Under the pieces are notes generated by a model. It did no database searches. It had not been told where the DNA came from and worked only from the letters and a program-made list of their open reading frames with translations. Of a stretch of DNA of 64,000 bases, positions 17,614 to 25,209 are shown in pieces. A program made the translations under genes and the position numbers. Numbering within the stretch: position 1 is the stretch's first letter; each line of letters starts with the position of its first letter. Source of the DNA: JBEKTW01 sp963727845 (GTDB taxonomy: Bacteria > Bacteroidota > Ignavibacteria > UBA10030 > SZUA-254); assembly GCA_963727845.1 (NCBI GenBank), contig CAVSHI010000002.1, positions 1,116,001 through 1,180,000 on the forward strand. Direction: 5' to 3'.

Positions 17614-18663
17614 TTACTTTTGGATGACCACTTGTGTACTGTCTTTGATGAACTGTTGACCAATCGTCATGATGCTTTCGGTGCCGTCAATGCCCGACAG
17701 GATTTCCGTGCGGAGATTTTGTTCCACACCCGGAATGATATCCTTCCGGCATGAAATCTTGTTGTTCACTGCAAACACGAAATAGCCCTTTTCGTCCTTC
17801 ATTACCGATTGCGACGAAACGGTTATGGCGTCAGCGTGTTCATCGATAATCAGCGAAACATTTGCGTACATCCCCGGCTTCAGGAGATGATCGGGATTGG
17901 GAATATCGACCTGCACTTCCATGGTTCGCGTTGAAAGGTCGACGGCCCCGCTGTATCGCGATATCCTTCCGTAGAACTCCCGCCCGGGATAGGCGTCGAC
18001 GGTGAGCAAGGCTTTTTTCCCGGCCGAGATTTTTGGGACGTCTCTTTCCAGTGCATTCACGATGATCTTCACCGTGTCCAGGTCCATGAGGTTGAACAAC
18101 ACCGAATTATTCGCATTTACGAGAGCTCCGGCGTCCAGATAGCGCTTCGTTACAACGCCTGAGAACGGAGCCGTGATCCACGCGTATCCAAGGCGGGTTT
18201 GCGCCGTTTCAAAATTCGCCTTCGCGACCTTCATAGAAGCATCGGCATTGTCCAGGTCTTGCTTTGCCACAAGATTCTGCTCGGACAACTCTTTCATTCG
18301 CACGTAATTAAGCCGGGCGTTCTCATAGGTGGCCGATGTCTGCCGGAATGTCTGGGCCAGTTCGGTGGTATCGATCATGGCCAGGAGATCGTTTACTCTC
18401 ACATGCGACCCCATGTCGGAGGCAATGCTCTCCAGATTTCCTGTCACTTTTGAAAAAATGCTCGCCTGCTGAATCGGGAGTATGTCACCCGTAAACACGA
18501 GCTTATAGATGACCGTCTCCCGGCGAGCCTGTTCCACCTGGACAAGCGGGATGTTCATTCTGCGAGTGTCGGAGGAAGAAGCGCTCCCAACAATTTTCAA
18601 CGTGACAGCTGCACCCACGAGGACGACAGCTACCAGTGCGATGATTTTTTTGTTAACCCTCAT
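17614..18663 (-). CDS. Efflux RND transporter periplasmic adaptor subunit
   Basis: This membrane fusion protein links the RND permease to the TolC channel. The 349-residue protein has an N-terminal membrane anchor (about residues 7-26, IALVAVVLVGAAVTLKIVG) without a lipobox cysteine. A lipoyl/barrel-sandwich half (SIFSKVTGNLESIASDMGSH), a helical hairpin near residues 105-165, and the second half LGYAWITAPFSGVVTKRYL follow. A C-terminal beta domain contains QVDIPNPDHLLKPGMYANV. It is the first structural gene of the pump after tetR; a 148-base gap with a MITE-like element separates the two. Confidence 0.94.
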   Translation of the reverse strand: MRVNKKIIALVAVVLVGAAVTLKIVGSASSSDTRRMNIPLVQVEQARRETVIYKLVFTGDILPIQQASIFSKVTGNLESIASDMGSHVRVNDLLAMIDTTELAQTFRQTSATYENARLNYVRMKELSEQNLVAKQDLDNADASMKVAKANFETAQTRLGYAWITAPFSGVVTKRYLDAGALVNANNSVLFNLMDLDTVKIIVNALERDVPKISAGKKALLTVDAYPGREFYGRISRYSGAVDLSTRTMEVQVDIPNPDHLLKPGMYANVSLIIDEHADAITVSSQSVMKDEKGYFVFAVNNKISCRKDIIPGVEQNLRTEILSGIDGTESIMTIGQQFIKDSTQVVIQK

Positions 18664-18706
18664 AACTGATTCAAAGTAAATAATTGGATGAACAATCGTG
18701 TTTCTT

Positions 18707-18817
18707 AACTAGTGCCGTTCCAACAAAATGATTGTGCTCAAGACAACGGCAAAAGCTCGTTGGAACGCGCACTGTGCCCCGTTCGTGTATATTCATTTAG
18801 TTGTGGGGGCACTAGTT
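18707..18817. mobile_element. MITE-like palindromic element between tetR and the adaptor gene
   Basis: A 111-base segment begins with AACTAGTGCC and ends with its exact complement GGCACTAGTT. The terminal 26 bases on each side match in 20 positions when inverted. A second nested inverted pair, CGTTCCAAC (18,716-18,724) and GTTGGAACG (18,759-18,767), lies inside. It has no room for a transposase. The right end reaches into tetR and supplies its TAG stop codon (18,812-18,814). A long hairpin in the operon mRNA is an alternative reading; the two are not exclusive. No clear target-site duplication is seen. Confidence 0.55.
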
Positions 18818-19444
18818 CGGTGATGGACGCACGCCGTCCTTACAGATGCCTTGAAGAAAAATATCCGTCACCAGCTCGATCTCCTGTTCAAGGTCGGCGA
18901 TTTCGCTACTCTCAACAACCGGACCCTCGGAGGATCGGATGCGGCACAGTCGCAGTCCCTTCATCGTGTGCAGAAAAGCTTCCGCAACTTTTTCAGCGGA
19001 ATCGACGTCGAAATCATTGTTTTTCTTCCCTTCGAGAATGATGTGACGGAGGATTTTCAATTCCCTCTCGGCGAATTCTTCGAACATAGGTTTCATCATC
19101 GGGTTCATTTTCGATGAAGAACGCAGATCAAAGATATTCAGGTTCATAAGCTTGTTGAAATGCTCGAATCGATGCCGCACATACGAGCGCAGCTTATCGG
19201 GCGCAGGGATTTTCTCACCGGCTATAAGTGTCATGCTGTCGATGAATTCCTGTTTTTCCCGGGCAACAACAGATTCGAAAAGCTTCTCTTTGGTGGGAAA
19301 GTAATAGTACAGCGACGCTTTGCCGAGGCCGACCTGATCTGCGATTTCGTCCATGGTCACCTTGGAAAAACCGTAGTGGGCAAAATGTTTCTGGGCTGCG
19401 TCGAGAATCAGTTGTTTCGTCTTTTCCTTACCGGGGGATGCCAC
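18812..19444 (-). CDS. TetR/AcrR family transcriptional regulator
   Basis: This 210-residue regulator has an N-terminal TetR helix-turn-helix (about residues 9-58, with FSKVTMDEIADQVGLGKASL and YYYFPTKEKLFESVV). An all-helical ligand-binding and dimerisation domain follows. It lies upstream of the adaptor-RND-TolC genes on the same strand, so it most likely represses them and itself. The start is GTG at 19,444. A promoter (19,480-19,508) and a near-perfect palindrome TCGACTAATCGA (19,456-19,467) lie in front, the latter a plausible operator. The last codons and the stop fall within the MITE-like element, so the original C-terminus may have differed. Confidence 0.93.
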   Translation of the reverse strand: MASPGKEKTKQLILDAAQKHFAHYGFSKVTMDEIADQVGLGKASLYYYFPTKEKLFESVVAREKQEFIDSMTLIAGEKIPAPDKLRSYVRHRFEHFNKLMNLNIFDLRSSSKMNPMMKPMFEEFAERELKILRHIILEGKKNNDFDVDSAEKVAEAFLHTMKGLRLCRIRSSEGPVVESSEIADLEQEIELVTDIFLQGICKDGVRPSPN

Positions 19445-19479
19445 TATTCTATTTTTCGACTAATCGAGTTGAAAGTTCT

Positions 19480-19508
19480 AAGATACGAACACGGAACATA
19501 TTTTGCAA
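19480..19508 (-). promoter_or_regulatory. Promoter of the tetR-efflux operon
   Basis: On the minus strand, TTGCAA (19,503-19,508) and TATCTT (19,480-19,485) are separated by 17 bases. A palindromic sequence TCGACTAATCGA at 19,456-19,467 lies just downstream, where a repressor would block transcription. Binding by the adjacent TetR protein is inferred, not shown. Confidence 0.6.
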
Positions 19509-19578
19509 ATTGCTCGATCGGTTCTCGCCGCTCAACAGGACACTGCTCTCATCCAGGCACGTCGTAGACGAAAGGATA

Positions 19579-20070
19579 TCAGTAGAAATAGTAGTACACG
19601 CTTATTTCCGGAAGCGGGAGAATTGTACCATCACTGAAGTATGTGAAGAGAAGACCACCGCTGACATGGAAGGATTCAATGCTTTGCCATTCACCGCCAA
19701 CGCCGCCGCCAATCCTCAACGGCCCCGACAAACTGTTGCCGGATTCGCCGGAATAGAAATACCCTGCTCCCCCGCAAACGTAGAAGCGCGTATCGCGCGC
19801 GCGTATGATATCGTATTGCGCCTCACCCCCAAAGTTGTACTCCAGGTCGCTCTCCGTCTTGATGATCCCGAATACAAGCTGGTAGGAAAACTCCGACGGA
19901 AGATGCTGACGAAAGCTCAAACCAAAACCGCTCACGATACTCGCACTCGCTCCAAGTCCATAAATTGACCTTGCAAACTGTTTCGATTGATCCTGGTTCG
20001 GGACAGAAACCTGCGAAAGGCAGGTGGACGCTAGCAGTACCACGAGCACAGCCCAGAGAAGTGACTTCAT
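19579..20070 (-). CDS. Putative small outer membrane beta-barrel protein
   Basis: This 163-residue protein has a signal peptide (MKSLLWAVLVVLLASTCLSQ). The rest is glycine- and aromatic-rich and alternates in the manner of outer membrane strands, for example YQLVFGIIKTESDLEYNFGG and FHVSGGLLFTYFSDG. It ends PEISVYYYFY, an aromatic end suited to the BAM complex. The function is unknown. It follows the ABC permease by 11 bases with a good Shine-Dalgarno (AAAGGAGA), so it belongs to the asnS-ABC transcription unit. Confidence 0.75.
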   Translation of the reverse strand: MKSLLWAVLVVLLASTCLSQVSVPNQDQSKQFARSIYGLGASASIVSGFGLSFRQHLPSEFSYQLVFGIIKTESDLEYNFGGEAQYDIIRARDTRFYVCGGAGYFYSGESGNSLSGPLRIGGGVGGEWQSIESFHVSGGLLFTYFSDGTILPLPEISVYYYFY

Positions 20071-20081
20071 GGTTATCTCCT

Positions 20082-21332
20082 TTATGGCGTTCTGAGAAGC
20101 CTGAAGAGCTCAGGCAAACTTGGACGTTTACCGGTAGCCAGGACGGCCGTGCGAAAGATCTTTCCGGCCATCCAGATGGCGGCCAGCATTGAAACGAAAA
20201 GGACCGCAATAGACGCAACGAGCTCGACTGCCGAAGGCGTCTGAATAGGGATCCGCATCGCCATCATCGTCGGCGTTAACAACGGTATGAAAGACAGCAC
20301 TCTCACCATCAAGGAATTGGGATCCTGCATGATCGGTATGGACAGAGCGATGGGCAGCACCAACACAATCGTCAGATAGCTCGTGATCTGCTGGGCCTCC
20401 TGCTCCGTCGACACCGGCGAGCCGGCCGCGACAAACAACGCCGCGTACAGAAGATATCCGAGCACGAAATACACGAGGAGGAGCAACGCGCTAAGGGGAG
20501 AAATTAATGTAATCGCGAACTTCAGGCTGATGGCAATTCCTATGATCGACCAAAACCCGATTTGTGTAAATCCGAGTCCACTCAAGCCGATGATTTTTCC
20601 CGCCATGAGATCCCGTGCCGAGCAGGATGACATCAAAACTTCGACCACGCGGTTGGACTTTTCTTCCAACATGCTTCGGACAAGAAGCTGTCCGGAAGTC
20701 ATGACGAGGAAAAACATCATCATCATGAAGATATAGGATGTGAAGAACACTTTTTCAAAACCGGATTCTTCCTCCTTCCCCCCTTTTGCGAGTTTCAATG
20801 TCCTGAGTTCTATTGTTTTTGTCAGGTCCTTGATCAACATCGGATTAAGCCCCTGGGAAGTCAATTTTTTCTCCACGATAACATCGCGGAGTGTCCTGGA
20901 AATCCTTTCGACCACTCTAAAATTACCAACATTTTGCGTATGGTAATCGACGCTCGTATCCGTCATGATGGACCTTCCAATCACCAGGTACCCTTCCATC
21001 TCACCACCGGCAATTAAAGAATCGGCAGTACGCTTAGCCAGCTCCACATCGCCCTCGGCCGGCGTCCCGACAGGCCGCACCACGTAATTGGGTTCACCGT
21101 TCGGGAGTTTATACCGTTCGGTAAGAAACTTTGACAGGGGCTGAGTAACGTCTCCGCCTACATCGATGATGCCGATGATTTTGCTCTCCTTGTCCGGGCG
21201 CGAGGCGAGGAGACCGGGAATGACCCCGAAACCGATCATGATGAGCGGCATGAGAAACAGAGTGATAAGGAAGGCCTTCGATTTAATTTTCTCGATGTAC
21301 TCCCACCGCGCAACCGTGAACGCCTTTGTCAT
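20082..21332 (-). CDS. ABC transporter permease (ABC-2/NatB type)
   Basis: This 416-residue inner-membrane permease belongs to the ABC-2 group that includes NatB. It has one N-terminal helix (LITLFLMPLIMIGFGVIPGL, about 22-41), a large extracytoplasmic domain (about 45-190) and a cluster of five or more helices at the C-terminus. The family stretch RSMLEEKSNRVVEVLMSSCS precedes the last helices. It overlaps the ATPase gene by four bases. NatAB-like systems export sodium, drugs or lipids; the substrate here is not evident. Confidence 0.9.
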   Translation of the reverse strand: MTKAFTVARWEYIEKIKSKAFLITLFLMPLIMIGFGVIPGLLASRPDKESKIIGIIDVGGDVTQPLSKFLTERYKLPNGEPNYVVRPVGTPAEGDVELAKRTADSLIAGGEMEGYLVIGRSIMTDTSVDYHTQNVGNFRVVERISRTLRDVIVEKKLTSQGLNPMLIKDLTKTIELRTLKLAKGGKEEESGFEKVFFTSYIFMMMMFFLVMTSGQLLVRSMLEEKSNRVVEVLMSSCSARDLMAGKIIGLSGLGFTQIGFWSIIGIAISLKFAITLISPLSALLLLVYFVLGYLLYAALFVAAGSPVSTEQEAQQITSYLTIVLVLPIALSIPIMQDPNSLMVRVLSFIPLLTPTMMAMRIPIQTPSAVELVASIAVLFVSMLAAIWMAGKIFRTAVLATGKRPSLPELFRLLRTP

Positions 21333-22249
21333 GCGATGGTACTCCCCGGCGCCACACTCCCCTGGCTGCCGACCGTTTTCAGGAAGATAGCCTGGAGTGA
21401 CGGCTCATGAAGCTCGAATTTCCGGATGCTGATTCTCTGGGCGACATCCCGCAACAATTCTCCGGCGCGGACATGTTCATCCAGTTCAAGCTCTGCCGAA
21501 TTTTCGTACAGCAGGGCTTGTTTGACGGCCGGAATTCCAGACAGGAATGAACCATCGCCTTCAAATTCAAGATGGACCGTATTTTTCCCGAACCGTTGCT
21601 TCACGCTGGACAATTCCCCTTCGAGCACCACTTTCCCACGATTGATGAGGCAAATTGTCTCGCACAATTTTTCGGCCTGGTCCATCATGTGCGTTGAAAA
21701 CACAATAGCTTTCCCCCGCTGTTTCAGCTCGATGAGGATATCCTTCAAGAGTATTTGGTTCACCGGGTCGAGTCCGGAAAAGGGTTCATCCAGGATCACC
21801 AGTTGCGGGTCATGAAGAACGGAAATGATAAACTGCACTTTCTGTTGATTTCCCTTCGACAGCTCTTCAATTTTCCGTTCGTACTGTGGGAGCAAATCGA
21901 ATCGACCAAGCCATTCGTACGCCCGCCTTTTCGCTTCGCCCACGGAAATCCCTTTCAGCGTGGCAAAATAGACGATGGTGTTGAGCAATTTGCTTTTTCG
22001 GTACAACCCCCGCTCCTCGGGGAGATACCCGAACAGGTTGCGGGTGCTTTCTTCAAACGGTTTTCCGTTCACCATCACTTTTCCGGCATCCGGGGAGATG
22101 ATGTTCAGGATCATTCTGATGGTTGTTGTCTTGCCCGCGCCGTTGGGGCCGAGGAGACCAAAGATTTCGCCGCGCTTCACATTAAGTGAAACGTCGTCAA
22201 CAGCGACGACACCGGCGTATTCCTTCCGAAGATGAGACGCGACGAGCAT
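21329..22249 (-). CDS. ABC transporter ATP-binding protein (NatA type)
   Basis: This 306-residue ATPase partners the downstream permease. Walker A GPNGAGKTT (34-42), the Q-loop region FGYLPEERGLYRKSKLL, the signature LSKGNQQKV, Walker B LVILDEPFSGLD and the switch histidine in FSTHMMDQAEKLCE are all present. A C-terminal DUF4162-type extension (about 225-300) is typical of NatA-like ATPases. It starts 9 bases after asnS on the same strand, so it may be co-transcribed with it. Confidence 0.95.
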   Translation of the reverse strand: MLVASHLRKEYAGVVAVDDVSLNVKRGEIFGLLGPNGAGKTTTIRMILNIISPDAGKVMVNGKPFEESTRNLFGYLPEERGLYRKSKLLNTIVYFATLKGISVGEAKRRAYEWLGRFDLLPQYERKIEELSKGNQQKVQFIISVLHDPQLVILDEPFSGLDPVNQILLKDILIELKQRGKAIVFSTHMMDQAEKLCETICLINRGKVVLEGELSSVKQRFGKNTVHLEFEGDGSFLSGIPAVKQALLYENSAELELDEHVRAGELLRDVAQRISIRKFELHEPSLQAIFLKTVGSQGSVAPGSTIA

Positions 22250-22258
22250 GGGGGCCGG

Positions 22259-23554
22259 TCAGGGAGTCAGGCGGTAAATCAATCGAGGGAAGGGAATGGT
22301 CTCACGCACGTGCTCCAGTCCACAAATCCAGGCTACTGTCCGTTCAATGCCGAGGCCGAATCCCGCATGCGGAACGGATCCATATCTTCTCAGGTCGAGG
22401 TACCACTCGAAAGCGGACTGCGGCAGATCATGTTCATGAATTCTCTGAAGGAGCGCGTCATAATCATCCTCACGTTGACTTCCGCCGATGATTTCACCGT
22501 AACCTTCGGGGGCAAGCACGTCCATCGCCATGGCAAGGTCGGGGTTCTTGGGGTCGCGCTTCATATAGAACGCCTTGATCTTTGCCGGATAACGATGCAC
22601 GATGACCGGCCGTTCGAACTCTCCGGAGATGACTGTCTCATCCGTTCCCCCAAAATCATTACCGTACTCGAAGTCGACGTTCTTCCTTTTCAGGATCCCT
22701 ACCGCCTCATCGTATGATATCTTCGGAAAAGGTTTCTTTACATTTTCCAGGACTTTCGTGTTGCGTTCGAGTGTTTGCAGTTCCTTTGCGCGATTCTTCA
22801 GAACTGAAGTCACAATATGTTCCAGGAACTCCTCTGCCAATTCCATATTGTCGTCAAGGTCATTGAATGCAACTTCCGGCTCAACCATCCAGAATTCCGT
22901 CAGGTGTCTTCGCGTCTTGGATTTCTCTGCCCTGAACGTAGGACCGAAGACATACACTTTTCCGAGAGCCATAGCCCCCGCTTCGGCGTAGAGTTGACCC
23001 GACTGTGTGAGGTACGCTTTGCCAAGGTCGAAGTAATCCGTTTCGAAAAGCGTGCTCGTTCCCTCACACGCCGCCGGCGTAAATATGGGCGCGTCCAGGA
23101 GCGTAAATCCGCGGCCATCGAAGAATTCCCGAATCGACTGAATGATCTGATGACGGATACGAAGGATAGCGTGCTGGCGGGAAGACCTCAGCCACAGATG
23201 TCGCTGGTCCATGAGAAAATCGACTCCATGCTCCTTCGGCGTAATCGGATAATCTTTTGCCACCTGCAGGATCTCAATTCCCGATAGGTCTAGTTCAAAC
23301 CCGCCCGGAGCCCTGTCGTCTTTTCGCACTTTGCCGGTTACGACGAGTGATGATTCCTGGGTCAGGATATCGAATTGTGAAAACAAGCCGTCGGGAACCG
23401 AACCCTTCGCCATAACACACTGCACCACGCCAGTGCCATCCCGCACGACCAGAAACCGGATTTTCCCGCTCGAACGCTTGTTATACAACCATCCATGAAT
23501 GCACACCTCTTCCCCGACATGGCGGGAGAGGTCCTCAATATATATGCGTGACAT
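22259..23554 (-). CDS. asnS: Asparaginyl-tRNA synthetase
   Basis: This is a class IIb aminoacyl-tRNA synthetase that charges tRNA-Asn. The 431-residue protein has an N-terminal OB-fold anticodon domain (1-105). The class II core follows, with motif 2 FRAEKSKTRRHLTEFWMVEP and motif 3 GFGLGIERTVAWICGLEHVR. The stretch WMVEPEVAF after motif 2, rather than an AspRS-type sequence, supports AsnRS. Direct charging of tRNA-Asn is therefore expected, without a need for the GatCAB route for Asn. It is followed by the ABC transporter genes. Confidence 0.95.
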   Translation of the reverse strand: MSRIYIEDLSRHVGEEVCIHGWLYNKRSSGKIRFLVVRDGTGVVQCVMAKGSVPDGLFSQFDILTQESSLVVTGKVRKDDRAPGGFELDLSGIEILQVAKDYPITPKEHGVDFLMDQRHLWLRSSRQHAILRIRHQIIQSIREFFDGRGFTLLDAPIFTPAACEGTSTLFETDYFDLGKAYLTQSGQLYAEAGAMALGKVYVFGPTFRAEKSKTRRHLTEFWMVEPEVAFNDLDDNMELAEEFLEHIVTSVLKNRAKELQTLERNTKVLENVKKPFPKISYDEAVGILKRKNVDFEYGNDFGGTDETVISGEFERPVIVHRYPAKIKAFYMKRDPKNPDLAMAMDVLAPEGYGEIIGGSQREDDYDALLQRIHEHDLPQSAFEWYLDLRRYGSVPHAGFGLGIERTVAWICGLEHVRETIPFPRLIYRLTP

Positions 23555-23635
23555 AATTCTTCACAATAATGAACAGAATATTGACGAACACACGAATCAC
23601 TTGGGAGCTTCTCGGCGCGCCGAGACCGGACGGGA

Positions 23636-24490
23636 TCATTGATCCTTCTCCCTTGAAATTCTTCTCAGTTCTCTTTGAGCCAGACGCAGGTCATCATCCA
23701 AAAAATGCCGCGAAAGACGACGCGCGCGACGCACCTCGCCGTCGTTGACCTCGGCAACGACCAAATCTTCATCGAAGTGTTTTGCCTCGACGACCACATC
23801 GCCGCCCGGCCCGATGATTTCCGATCCCCCCCAGAAGTTCACGCCGTCCTCAAATCCGACCCTATTGCAAAAGACGACATACGAACTGAGCAACCGGGCG
23901 TATGCCTTGTGTTGCTCGCTATTCACCCGGGCAATGCGGAGTTTATCATCCTCCGAGGATAGTCTGGTCGGACTTGCGGCAATTCCGATGATAACCCTCG
24001 CTCCGTCTTTTGCCAGAAGATACGGCAACGGAAGATGCCAGAAGTCCTCGCATATCAGCACACCGAGACGTCCATGTTTGGATTCGAAGGAGCGGATAGA
24101 ATCACCCTGGCTGAAATACCGGAGCTCCTCGAACATCCCATACGTCGGCGGGTAGGTCTTTCGATGCACGGTGGTTACGTTCCCATCTTCAAAGAACACG
24201 GCAGAATTGAATATCCCGAATTCAGCGGACTCCTCTACGCAGCCGAGAAGAATCGATATTTTCCTGCTCTCCTTCACAATTTCGGAGAGAAGTTTCTCTC
24301 GGTGAGGTCGGATTGCAACATCCCAGTTGATATCTTTCACGGAGTAACCGCTCAGGCTCAATTCCGGAAAGACGACAAGGTCGGCACCCGCGCGCTCTGC
24401 CTTCCGAATGAACTGTACGTGCTTCCTGACGTTGCTCTTGATATCGCCAAGAACGCTGTCGATCTGTGCTAACGCAAGCTTAAACTCCAA
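23636..24490 (-). CDS. Carbon-nitrogen hydrolase (nitrilase superfamily amidase)
   Basis: This 284-residue amidase has the full nitrilase catalytic triad: E43 in FPELSLSGY, K111 in HRKTYPPTYGMFEE, and C147 in LICEDFWHLP. The region around the lysine and cysteine resembles the glutaminase domain of glutamine-dependent NAD synthetases, but no synthetase domain follows. It could supply ammonia to a separate NadE, or act on another amide. It stands between asnS and a response regulator. A perfect palindrome CTCGGCGCGCCGAG (23,611-23,624) lies just after its stop codon, without a T-run. Confidence 0.88.
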   Translation of the reverse strand: MEFKLALAQIDSVLGDIKSNVRKHVQFIRKAERAGADLVVFPELSLSGYSVKDINWDVAIRPHREKLLSEIVKESRKISILLGCVEESAEFGIFNSAVFFEDGNVTTVHRKTYPPTYGMFEELRYFSQGDSIRSFESKHGRLGVLICEDFWHLPLPYLLAKDGARVIIGIAASPTRLSSEDDKLRIARVNSEQHKAYARLLSSYVVFCNRVGFEDGVNFWGGSEIIGPGGDVVVEAKHFDEDLVVAEVNDGEVRRARRLSRHFLDDDLRLAQRELRRISREKDQ

Positions 24491-24523
24491 ACGTGTTTCC
24501 CCTCTCGGAATGCGAACTGCCCA

Positions 24524-25198
24524 TCAGGAGATGTCAATCATTTTGATGTCTTTGATATACCGTATCGCCTTATCCTGTTTGAGGTTTCTCAGTTTCTCAA
24601 GCTTGCTCATGATACGTTTGACATTATCCTGAATAATTTTCACGTACGTTTTTTGCGTTTCCTTCCCGAAATGACGGTTGAGGTCATCGGATATTTCGTG
24701 CATCTCAACGAGAGGACGTTCCAGGTCATCAATAACGTCGGCAATAACCTCCCGAATGGCGCGCACCCTATGGCGGCTAATTTCAATCTCTATGATCTGT
24801 TGTTTCAACCGGTGCTTTTCGATGACACTGAGAATCGTCTTCGGAAGCACCGGCGATGAGATCTCTTCCTTCACAAGATAATCGTCCACACCAAGCTTCA
24901 TTACCTTCAACGCGAGGTCGAAATCCTTGTTGACGGTGAGAAAGACAATGGGAAGGTTCACCTTCCTGTCTATCAATTCCTGCGTAATCTCCAGACCATT
25001 CTTCCCCGGAAGGAAATAGTCCATCACCACGACGTGGAGGTCCTTATTGGTTTCGATTACCTTGATTGCGTCGGTATAGTTTTCCCTCCAGATGACGTTG
25101 AATTTTCCCTTGTCGGATCTCTGAAGATAGATTTGAAGGAGTTTAGCAAAATCCTTGTTATCCTCAATCAATAAAATGTTTAGTGTCTCCGGTTCCAT
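24524..25198 (-). CDS. Response regulator with receiver domain and helical output domain
   Basis: The first ~125 residues are a CheY-like receiver with acidic residues in ILLIEDN, the phospho-acceptor D60 in VVVMDYFLPGKNG and K110 in VDDYLVKEE. The rest (about 130-224) is helical and contains no DNA-binding domain. The stretch IADVIDDLERPLVEMHEISD resembles the dimerisation helix of histidine kinases with the phospho-histidine replaced. It follows the sensor kinase gene by 11 bases and is almost certainly its partner. A role in signalling by protein contact rather than transcription is inferred. Confidence 0.9.
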   Translation of the reverse strand: MEPETLNILLIEDNKDFAKLLQIYLQRSDKGKFNVIWRENYTDAIKVIETNKDLHVVVMDYFLPGKNGLEITQELIDRKVNLPIVFLTVNKDFDLALKVMKLGVDDYLVKEEISSPVLPKTILSVIEKHRLKQQIIEIEISRHRVRAIREVIADVIDDLERPLVEMHEISDDLNRHFGKETQKTYVKIIQDNVKRIMSKLEKLRNLKQDKAIRYIKDIKMIDIS

Positions 25199-25209
25199 AC
25201 TTTTCCTCG

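Noticed and set aside
23611..23624. Perfect palindrome CTCGGCGCGCCGAG after the amidase gene as a terminator
   Set aside because: The stem has no following T-run; it may be chance in GC-rich DNA.
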